From JAAYLU01 sp964458805 (lineage in GTDB: Bacteria; Synergistota; Synergistia; Synergistales; Aminobacteriaceae), in assembly GCA_964458805.1 (NCBI GenBank), contig CAYWKH010000106.1, forward strand, positions 1 through 7,270: 7,270 bases of DNA, read 5' to 3'. Positions within the stretch are counted from its first letter, which is position 1. Every line of letters starts with the position of its first letter. The notes beneath the pieces were generated by a model that did not search any database, was not told the origin of the DNA, and worked only from the letters and a program-made list of their open reading frames with translations. Made by a program: the position numbers and the translations under genes. Of the stretch, positions 1-5,249 are shown in pieces.

Positions 1-1
1 G

Positions 2-136
2 TTCAAGTACGACGCGGCCGAGCCGTCTGGACAGACGGGCCTGGTGCCGCTGAACGGAGTCAGGGGTAACGCCGGGTCCAAGCCCGGAGGCAAGCCAAAG
101 AAGGCCGTCCCGGTCAAGGCCGGCCGCCGAGCCTAG
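2..136 (+). CDS. C-terminal fragment of an unidentified protein, 5' end outside the window
   Basis: The frame starting at position 2 is open from the window edge and ends at TAG 134-136, giving 44 residues. The fragment begins Phe-Lys-Tyr-Asp and finishes in a Gly/Pro/Lys/Arg-rich, low-complexity basic tail (GSKPGGKPKKAVPVKAGRRA). Of the three forward frames it is the one giving a plausible protein end, with stop-free codons and a GC-rich third position. The FKYD start resembles the short C-terminal end of many chemoreceptors; the receptor in this same window ends in GQFKI. Such receptors are often followed by a flexible tail, so an MCP end is possible but weakly supported. It runs convergently to the minus-strand operon. 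No function can be assigned from 44 residues. Confidence 0.55.
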   Translation, partial: FKYDAAEPSGQTGLVPLNGVRGNAGSKPGGKPKKAVPVKAGRRA

Positions 137-137
137 G

Positions 138-171
138 TTGAGCCGCGTACCTCCGCACCACGTCGGCTCAA
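138..171. other. Imperfect inverted repeat just after the stop of the left-hand gene
   Basis: TTGAGCCG at 138-145 is mirrored by CGGCTCAA at 164-171. The pairing extends inward with CGT 146-148 against ACG 160-162, leaving one bulged T at 163 and an 11-nt loop. It starts two bases after the TAG of the left-hand gene. No T-run follows on either strand, so it is at most an atypical terminator or an mRNA 3'-end stabiliser for the plus-strand gene. Confidence 0.4.
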
Positions 172-192
172 GAGCTTGTCACAGGCGTAACG

Positions 193-226
193 CGGGAGGC
201 CGGCGGTCCGCGCCGTCGGCCTCCCG
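193..226. terminator. Candidate terminator hairpin between convergent genes
   Basis: The arm CGGGAGGCCGGCGG (193-206) pairs with CCGTCGGCCTCCCG (213-226) around a 6-nt loop. This is a 14-bp stem with one G-U wobble in the plus-strand transcript; in the minus-strand transcript that position becomes a C-A mismatch. It lies between the left-hand gene (stop at 136) and the HMA gene (stop at 248), where a shared terminator would be expected. Neither flank has a clear T-run, so it is not a textbook intrinsic terminator. The structure is directly visible; the terminator role is inferred from position. Confidence 0.55.
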
Positions 227-247
227 TGCCGCTTCCACCGGGGGATT

Positions 248-475
248 TCACTTCGCGCGGGATTTCACAACCTCGTACCCCAACCCTGTGATGGCCCTCT
301 CCACGTCCTCCAGCGCGAGTTTGTCGTCGTCGAAGTCGAACTTGACCTTGCCGGAGTTGAACATGATCTGAACGCTCCCCTTGTCCACGCCCTCGAAGGA
401 CTTGACCGCGCTCTCGATCTTCTGGACGCAGGACGGGCAGGCAAGCGGCTCAAGCTGGATCGTCGCTGTCTTCAT
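248..475 (-). CDS. CopZ-like heavy-metal-associated (HMA) domain protein
   Basis: This 75-residue soluble protein consists of one HMA domain. The metal-binding CxxC is Cys13-Pro-Ser-Cys16 at the start of the first helix, inside LEPLACPSCVQKIE. The order beta1 (residues 4-10), helix (13-29), beta2-beta3 (about 30-52), helix (54-67) and beta4 (69-74, GYEVV) fits the ferredoxin-like fold of CopZ/Atx1 carriers. Such proteins hold Cu(I) or another soft metal between the two cysteines and pass it to P-type ATPases. The usual Met two residues before the first Cys is Leu here, and the CPSC variant is common in anaerobe HMA proteins, so the metal is uncertain. I chose ATG 475 over an in-frame GTG at 484, because that GTG lies inside the ribosome-binding site. 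The gene is last in the operon, 16 nt after the Hsp70-like gene. No P-type ATPase or metal regulator is visible nearby, so I do not assign copZ. Confidence 0.9.
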   Translation of the reverse strand: MKTATIQLEPLACPSCVQKIESAVKSFEGVDKGSVQIMFNSGKVKFDFDDDKLALEDVERAITGLGYEVVKSRAK

Positions 476-481
476 TGTAAA

Positions 482-491
482 CACCTCCTCC
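482..491 (-). promoter_or_regulatory. Strong ribosome-binding site of the HMA gene, fixing its start
   Basis: On the minus strand GGAGGAGGTG directly follows the TGA stop of the Hsp70-like gene (494-492). The core AGGAGGT (489-483) is a full match to the 16S anti-Shine-Dalgarno and sits 7 nt before ATG 475. The alternative GTG (484-482) is part of this site and cannot be the start. This is the strongest RBS in the operon and would let the HMA protein be made in excess of the genes upstream. Confidence 0.8.
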
Positions 492-2510
492 TCAAAAGCT
501 GTTTATCTCGTTCAGGGCCTTGATCTCCTCCAGGACCAGGGTGCGGATGTGGTCGTCCATGGCGCGCTTCAGGGGGACGAAGCGCCGCTGAAGGTGCTCG
601 CGGATGGCCTTGGCCAGGTCCTCCTCCAGCCTGTCGATGCTCTTGTCGTCCATAAGGATGGAGGCTGCGAAGGGGGGGAGGGAGATTCTCTCGGCGGCCT
701 CCCTGAGGCGCTCCCTGCCGTGGCGGAGCAGGATCCAACCGGCGGATGCGCCGAGCAGCGCCCCGACCGCCAGCCCGGCGGGTCCCGCGCTGACCAGAGC
801 CGCGCCGGTGCCGCCGCACAGGATGGCCGCGCCCGCGGTCAGGAAGCCTCCTACCGCCGCGCCGGCCACGTCCAGCATGCCGTCGGCCGCCGGGGTCCGC
901 ACTCGGAGCAGGGGCTCGGACAGCTCCTCCGGCAGGGTCAGGGAGAGGTCCCTGCGCGGCACGGAGATCCCGTGCGAGGCGAACCAGTCGGCCAGCAGGT
1001 CCTCCGCCCCCTCGCGCAATCCCTCAAGGAAGCCCGCGGCGAGACCGGCCAGATGCTCCCGCGCCCTGGGCTCGGCCGCGGCCGTCCTCTGGTCCAGGCG
1101 TATCTGGAGGAGGGCGATGCGGCCTCCCTCCTCGCGGAACTGCTTGAGCAGTGGTACCACCTCCTGGCGAAAGAACACGTCCACCGCTGTGGCGGTCATC
1201 TTCTCGTCCAGTCGCTCTCCCATGGAGGTCACCAGGTCGGACAGGGGACCTTGGAGGAAGCCCTCGAGCTCGTCGCCCAGCGACCGGCGGGCGCCTGCGA
1301 AGCGCTTCTTGAGGGCGGGCATGAGGGATATTCCCAGCGATATCACGGCGTAGGGGCGCTCGCTGCGCACTATCGCGCGGCCCTCGAGGGGCATCTCCGA
1401 GGCCAGCGCCTCCCCGACGAACGGCCACTGGCTGCTGCCCCCGGCGAGGATGACCAGAGACACCCGGCCGCGGGCGATGCCGCCCTGGTCGAGGCCGGCG
1501 AGAAGGCGAGCGCGGAACCAGCCGAACAGGTCGATCTCGCTGCCCGGCATGGGGCCGCCCGCGGCCGCGAGGAAGCTGCGCGCCGAGGAGCCGCCCCGTC
1601 CGCGCAGCTCGGGGATCGTCTCCCCCGCATGGTCGGCGAAGGTCCTGGAGGGGCTGTACTCGCTCCCCCTGCGCATGAACTCCCGCCACGTCATGTTGGT
1701 CAGTCTGCCGTAGCCGGGCAGGACCTTCGAGACCCTCTCCTTCCTGTCGCGGGCCATGGTGCGGGAGAAGAACTCCTTCACGTCGCGGCACAGGCTGGTC
1801 TGCACGAAGTAGGCCGCGTCCCTGCTCGCCAGCTCCTCCTCGAGTCCCGGGTTCTGGTGGCAGAGCCATTGGAAGAACAGGTCGTCGAACAGGCGGCCAC
1901 CGAGCAGCATGTCTCCCCACGAGTGCACTACCCGTCCCCTCTCCAGGAAGGCGAAGTCGCAGGTGCCGCCTCCGAAGTCGACGACCAGCACGCCGCCGAG
2001 GGCGGCGTCCACCGAGATGTCGCGCTGCTTCATGTGGTAGAGGAGGGCGCCCTTGGGCTCGTCCACCAGGAACGGCACGCCGTACCCGGCGCGTCCGGCG
2101 GTCTCCCCGAGGGCGGCGCGGAAGGCGTCGTCGGACTCGCTTGGCGCGCCGAACAGCACCCTGCGGCCGGCCGGCTCCATGTCCAGGTGTTGGGCGCGCG
2201 CCTCGGCGAGCAGGGCGGACAGGAAGTCGGAGGCCGCCGTCCGCGCCTTTTCGGACCTGGCCAGGTCGGCCTTGAAGTTCGTCGCTAATCTGTAGGTGTT
2301 CCGCTCCCATTCGGAGGCCTCGCCGTACTCGTCCAGGGCGGTCTGACCGATCAGGGGGGGCTTGCCCCTGCGGTACAGGATCGCGGACGGGATGCCGTCC
2401 CTACCGTCGCCGAAGTCCACGCTGACGGGGGAGGGGTCCTCCTCGGGGCACTTGGAGAGGTATGTCTTGGTGGTGCCGAAGTCAATGCCCAGCACCGAGA
2501 GGGCGTTCAT
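492..2510 (-). CDS. Hsp70/actin-fold ATPase with a C-terminal hydrophobic hairpin in place of the usual substrate-binding domain
   Basis: This protein of 672 residues has an Hsp70-type nucleotide-binding domain at about residues 1-400. Visible motifs are phosphate-1 (LGIDFGTTKTYL, 7-18), connect-1 (VDEPKGALLYH, 149-159), phosphate-2 (VVDFGGGTCDFAFLE, 176-190), an LGGRLFD motif like the LGGEDFD of DnaK (203-209), the adenosine motif (VILAGGSSQWPFVG, 353-366) and connect-2 (RPYAVISLGISL, 385-396). ATP binding and hydrolysis are therefore likely. After residue 400 I see no DnaK beta-sandwich substrate-binding domain and no EEVD- or linker-like segment. Instead there are charged amphipathic helices (about 405-515), a Gly/Ala-rich hydrophobic stretch long enough for two membrane passes (about 545-596), and more amphipathic helices to the end. 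That arrangement recalls membrane-inserting stalks of bacterial dynamin-like proteins (inference only). The start ATG overlaps the stop of the upstream gene as ATGA with no clear RBS, implying translational coupling. DnaK or HscA is excluded by the C-terminus. Substrate and role are unknown. Confidence 0.85.
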   Translation of the reverse strand: MNALSVLGIDFGTTKTYLSKCPEEDPSPVSVDFGDGRDGIPSAILYRRGKPPLIGQTALDEYGEASEWERNTYRLATNFKADLARSEKARTAASDFLSALLAEARAQHLDMEPAGRRVLFGAPSESDDAFRAALGETAGRAGYGVPFLVDEPKGALLYHMKQRDISVDAALGGVLVVDFGGGTCDFAFLERGRVVHSWGDMLLGGRLFDDLFFQWLCHQNPGLEEELASRDAAYFVQTSLCRDVKEFFSRTMARDRKERVSKVLPGYGRLTNMTWREFMRRGSEYSPSRTFADHAGETIPELRGRGGSSARSFLAAAGGPMPGSEIDLFGWFRARLLAGLDQGGIARGRVSLVILAGGSSQWPFVGEALASEMPLEGRAIVRSERPYAVISLGISLMPALKKRFAGARRSLGDELEGFLQGPLSDLVTSMGERLDEKMTATAVDVFFRQEVVPLLKQFREEGGRIALLQIRLDQRTAAAEPRAREHLAGLAAGFLEGLREGAEDLLADWFASHGISVPRRDLSLTLPEELSEPLLRVRTPAADGMLDVAGAAVGGFLTAGAAILCGGTGAALVSAGPAGLAVGALLGASAGWILLRHGRERLREAAERISLPPFAASILMDDKSIDRLEEDLAKAIREHLQRRFVPLKRAMDDHIRTLVLEEIKALNEINSF

Positions 2511-3577
2511 CTGCGGCGTACCTTGCGCACCAGCCCCTTGGCGAGGAGGTCGCCGTCCCTGAACAGGGGGGAGCGCTCTATGCGGACCGGGTCTCCCGGC
2601 TCCACCGACCCGAAGGGCGCGTACTCGGACGCGGCCTCGTCGCTCCAGATGAAGGAGGATGCGGGGCTCTCGCCGGAGAAGCCGAGGTTGCGCGCGGCAG
2701 AGGCCAGCTCGGAGACTCCCGCCCTCAGATCCTCGAGCGGCGCGTCCTCGAGCGGCAGTATCATGGAGGCCAGCAGGGACGCGGCCTCTTCAGAGTCGTC
2801 GAGCGCCTGCGGGGCGGGAGAGGCGACCAGCAGGGCTATCCTCGCCGCGGCGTCGGCCCACGACGCCAGGGCGGGCCTCACCGCCTCCTCGTGGCGGACG
2901 GGGTCGAACACGACCTCGCGCCTCCCGAGCAACAGCAGCAGGGCCATCAACAGGGGGAGCAACAGCAGGGCCTTCCAGGAGCCCCGCCTCTTGCGCAGCA
3001 GGTACCACGCGCCGCTCAGGTTGGCGCCCCCGAGCAGGAGTAGAGCCTCCCTCGCGGCAGCGAGCCCGAGCAGGGAGGCGAACAGGGCCAGCAGAAGGCG
3101 GCTGCGCGCCAGCGCCATGGTGGCCAGGACTCCCAGCATCGCGCCTGCCGGCGCCCCCATGAACAGTCCGGCGGCGCGGCTGTCCATCATGAACCACGTG
3201 ACGAACGGCGTCAGGGCCATCCCGGCCAGAGCTCCGACGGCCGCGCCGGATGCGATTCTCAGGGGAAGAATGACCGCCCCGGCCTCGGGCTCCGGCAGGA
3301 CCAGCGGCGGGAGGCGCTCCTCCATGCGCAGCAGCAGCACGGAGCGTCGCGCGGGGGGAAGGGGTTCGTCGAACGCCCTGTCCAACAGGGCGGGGAGCAG
3401 CGCCCCTATGGCCGCGGCCTCCGCCCTGCGCACCGCCGTCTCCAGGTCCCTGCCGCCGGGGACGCCTCTCGGGGGCAGGCATGAGAAGTACGCCCTGACT
3501 CCCTCGTCGACGGCCCGGCGGCGACACTCCTCCTCGTCCTTCCTGGCCAGGACGGGGGTCTTGACCCTGCCCGCCAT
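2507..3577 (-). CDS. Polytopic membrane protein with a GrpE-like C-terminal region
   Basis: This protein of 356 residues has a charged, soluble N-terminal part (1-100). About four hydrophobic segments follow, near 106-130, 135-156, 160-185 and 202-218. The C-terminal soluble part is about 220-356. Its last 100 residues follow the GrpE pattern. A helical stretch ending LRAGVSELASAARNLGF (284-300) resembles the GrpE long helix before its 'G..FDP..HEA' segment. DEAASEY (313-319) stands at HEA, EPGDPV (326-331) at EPGTVV, and the closing stretch to LAKGLVRKV (345-353) at the GrpE 'LRPAxVxV' strand; the spacing from EPG to the end is nearly identical. GrpE is the nucleotide exchange factor of Hsp70, and the next gene, overlapping as ATGA, is an Hsp70-like ATPase. 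I therefore infer a membrane-tethered exchange factor. Identity is low and judged by eye. The start ATG overlaps the upstream stop as TGATG with no clear RBS. The CDS call is firm; the GrpE relation is tentative. Confidence 0.8.
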   Translation of the reverse strand: MAGRVKTPVLARKDEEECRRRAVDEGVRAYFSCLPPRGVPGGRDLETAVRRAEAAAIGALLPALLDRAFDEPLPPARRSVLLLRMEERLPPLVLPEPEAGAVILPLRIASGAAVGALAGMALTPFVTWFMMDSRAAGLFMGAPAGAMLGVLATMALARSRLLLALFASLLGLAAAREALLLLGGANLSGAWYLLRKRRGSWKALLLLPLLMALLLLLGRREVVFDPVRHEEAVRPALASWADAAARIALLVASPAPQALDDSEEAASLLASMILPLEDAPLEDLRAGVSELASAARNLGFSGESPASSFIWSDEAASEYAPFGSVEPGDPVRIERSPLFRDGDLLAKGLVRKVRRR

Positions 3578-4980
3578 CAGTTGGAGGCGGTGGTCTCCGA
3601 TCCGTCGCTCCAGGTCACGGTGATCTTGAAGTGCGACGACCCGTTGTTCAGTATGCCGTTGTCCTCCACGAAGATCTGAAGGTTCTCGTGCGGCGGGACC
3701 TCGAAGGAGACCGAGCCGTCGGACCTGTTAAGCAGCTCCTTCTTTCCCGGGACTAGCACCCCCGCCAGCCAGTTGCGGCTTCGAGTGGAGGTGTCCCAGG
3801 TGAAGACTCCGTCAAGGGACTCCACTTTGATGCCCTCGACGATGCCCTTCCCGTCTATTCGGAACTCGAAAAGCCAGTCCTTCTCCCCGCTCTTGCCCGG
3901 CTTCTTGCGCGGGCCGACGTAGTCGCTGCTGGACGCCCGTCGCGGGTTGGAGAAGAAGACCTCGCGCTTCTCCGCATCCCGGCGACTGTCGGGCTTGTCG
4001 GGCCTGTCCGGCCTGTAGGGGCGGGGCCTGTGCGTCGGCGGTTCCTCCTTTGCGGGGGCCTTCACCTCGGTCGAGAGCTCGCGTCCGTCGTCGAAGTACA
4101 GGGTGACCGTGGTGCGCGCGGTCGAGTCGTCGAGGGAGCCGTTGTTCTCCAGCCATAGAGCCAGCGAGAGGGGCTCGGAGACCGGGATACGCACCTTGCC
4201 GTCGGCGCTGTTCAGCACTTTGCCGTCCGCGCCGGCGACCGCCACCAGCCATCTTCCGTTGCCGGGGGTCGTGTCCCACTCCCCGGCGGGTCCGGCGCTG
4301 TTGAACACCCTGATGCCGGTGATGGTGCCCTGGTTCTCCACCCTCAGGTCTATCCTCCAGTCCGGCTTCCCGTTCCCCTGCCTCTTCTCGTTGCCCCCCA
4401 CCAGGTCCCTGTCGCCCTGCCCGGCCATGACCGCAAGGCCGGACAAGGCCGTGTCGGAGGCTTCGGGGGCCTTCTCCTTCTCAGGAGCCGAGGGCAGTTT
4501 CCTGGCTGTCGGAGGGATCTCTATCGCGGACTGGGCCTGCGAGCCGTCGGCGAATCGCGCCGCAAGGATGAACTTGCCGCCGCGCGCGATAGATCCGTCG
4601 TCGGGCACCGTTATGGTGTATGCCGCCTCCAGCAGGAAGGGGACCATGGGCATGCTGCCGCCGCTGTGGACCACGATGTTGTCGGAGCGGTCCGTAACCC
4701 TCATGCCAGGCACGCTGTTTCCGGCGACCGTGTCCCAGGAGGACTTGCCGTCGGCGCTGCTCAAGACGAAGCCCGTCACGCCGCCGACCCCCGACAGCGT
4801 CACAGTGAAGAAGGGGTCCTCCGCCCCGTCGGGCGCCGGGTTCTCGCCGGGGCCCAGGACGTCCGCACCGAAGCCTCCGAACTCGAAGCTTCCGATCTCC
4901 GCCATGGCGGCCGCGGCGGTCATCGGCGCCAGCAGCACCGCCGCCCCAGTGAACAGGACAATGGCCAGGTATCTTCTCAT
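3577..4980 (-). CDS. Secreted protein with three tandem ~100-residue repeats, family not recognised
   Basis: This protein of 467 residues starts with a clear Sec signal peptide: MRR, a hydrophobic core (residues 4-19) and an Ala-rich cleavage region near residue 25. No lipobox cysteine is seen. Three beta-rich repeats follow at about 56-156, 206-306 and 367-466. Each has Trp-Asp-Thr (82-84, 235-237, 395-397), a middle segment such as LNSADGKV or LNRSDGSV, a D/N-G pair 44-45 residues after the Thr, and a closing F/W-x-DGS/R motif (143-147, 296-300, 457-461). Linkers are charged; the second (307-345) is Pro/Arg/Asp-rich. Repeats 2 and 3 resemble each other most, and repeat 1 is the most divergent. 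This suggests an extracytoplasmic binding or scaffold protein, but I recognise no family and no catalytic residues. ATG 4980 is chosen over in-frame TTG 4986 because AGGAGG lies 7 nt before the ATG. It is 34 nt after the small membrane gene and overlaps the next gene by 1 nt. Confidence 0.88.
   Translation of the reverse strand: MRRYLAIVLFTGAAVLLAPMTAAAAMAEIGSFEFGGFGADVLGPGENPAPDGAEDPFFTVTLSGVGGVTGFVLSSADGKSSWDTVAGNSVPGMRVTDRSDNIVVHSGGSMPMVPFLLEAAYTITVPDDGSIARGGKFILAARFADGSQAQSAIEIPPTARKLPSAPEKEKAPEASDTALSGLAVMAGQGDRDLVGGNEKRQGNGKPDWRIDLRVENQGTITGIRVFNSAGPAGEWDTTPGNGRWLVAVAGADGKVLNSADGKVRIPVSEPLSLALWLENNGSLDDSTARTTVTLYFDDGRELSTEVKAPAKEEPPTHRPRPYRPDRPDKPDSRRDAEKREVFFSNPRRASSSDYVGPRKKPGKSGEKDWLFEFRIDGKGIVEGIKVESLDGVFTWDTSTRSRNWLAGVLVPGKKELLNRSDGSVSFEVPPHENLQIFVEDNGILNNGSSHFKITVTWSDGSETTASN
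3986..4021 (-). repeat. Four 9-nt tandem units coding a Pro/Arg/Asp linker
   Basis: On the plus strand the units read CTGTCGGGC, TTGTCGGGC, CTGTCCGGC and CTGTAGGGG. They encode three-residue units of the RPD/KPD type in the linker between repeats 2 and 3 of the secreted protein. As a multiple of three, unit gain or loss would change linker length without a frameshift. The repeat is short and already imperfect. Confidence 0.6.
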
Positions 4981-4987
4981 GGTCAAG

Positions 4988-4993
4988 CCTCCT
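4988..4993 (-). promoter_or_regulatory. Ribosome-binding site of the secreted repeat protein
   Basis: Minus-strand AGGAGG (4993-4988) sits 7 nt before ATG 4980 and is preceded by a run of eight A residues counting its own first A (5000-4993). The in-frame TTG at 4986 is only one base from this site, so it is not the start. The A-run is a possible slippage spot but is outside the coding region. Confidence 0.75.
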
Positions 4994-5014
4994 TTTTTTT
5001 CGTTAGATCGCCCG

Positions 5015-5224
5015 CTACTTGAAGAACGGGATGAGAGTGCGCTTTTCGCTTATCCACTTCACGGCCAGCGATTCGGTCCAGGATTTGGCCGGGTTTAAAA
5101 GCATGTCGAGGCCGACCGCGGCGGCCACGATCGCCACGCAGATAAAAACCGTCAGCAAGAGCAGACGTATCTGCCTGGCTAGCGATGAAGCCTGCTTCTT
5201 CTTTTTCTCCGTGCCTCGGACCAT
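5015..5224 (-). CDS. Small single-span membrane protein of unknown function
   Basis: This is a 69-residue protein. A basic N-terminus (GTEKKKK, residues 4-10, and Arg18/Arg20) is followed by one strong hydrophobic segment at about 21-43 (LLLLTVFICVAIVAAAVGLD and on). A short C-terminal part with Trp49, Trp57 and a terminal LIPFFK follows. By the positive-inside rule the N-terminus should be cytoplasmic and the roughly 25-residue tail periplasmic; the segment could also be an uncleaved signal anchor. AAGGAG (5240-5235) lies 10 nt before ATG 5224. An ATG at 5234 in another frame is directly adjacent to this site, and its product lacks membrane character, so it was not chosen. The gene is 25 nt after the chemoreceptor and 34 nt before the secreted protein, clearly within the operon. 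I do not recognise a family. Confidence 0.75.
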   Translation of the reverse strand: MVRGTEKKKKQASSLARQIRLLLLTVFICVAIVAAAVGLDMLLNPAKSWTESLAVKWISEKRTLIPFFK

Positions 5225-5249
5225 CGACGATCATCTCCTTCTCGTCGCG

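Noticed and set aside
138..371. A 77-codon plus-strand frame starting at the left hairpin
   Set aside because: It has no plausible start signal, crosses the hairpin 193-226, runs antisense to the HMA gene and gives an Arg/Ser-rich product without features.
381..2288. A 635-codon open frame on the plus strand opposite the Hsp70-like gene
   Set aside because: It is the antisense of a gene with clear Hsp70 motifs. The product is rich in Gly, Glu, Arg and Ala without domain features, as expected for open antisense frames in GC-rich DNA.
2523..3623. A 366-codon plus-strand frame opposite the GrpE-like membrane gene
   Set aside because: The product is a Ser/Arg/Ala-rich low-complexity sequence and the minus-strand gene has coherent membrane spans and coupled start and stop signals.
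4981..4986. TTG start two codons upstream for the secreted protein
   Set aside because: It is only one base from the AGGAGG site, whereas ATG 4980 has the normal 7-nt spacing.
4103..5098. A 331-codon plus-strand frame opposite the secreted protein
   Set aside because: It shows no domain or RBS, and it lies across both the signal peptide of the real gene and an operon gap.
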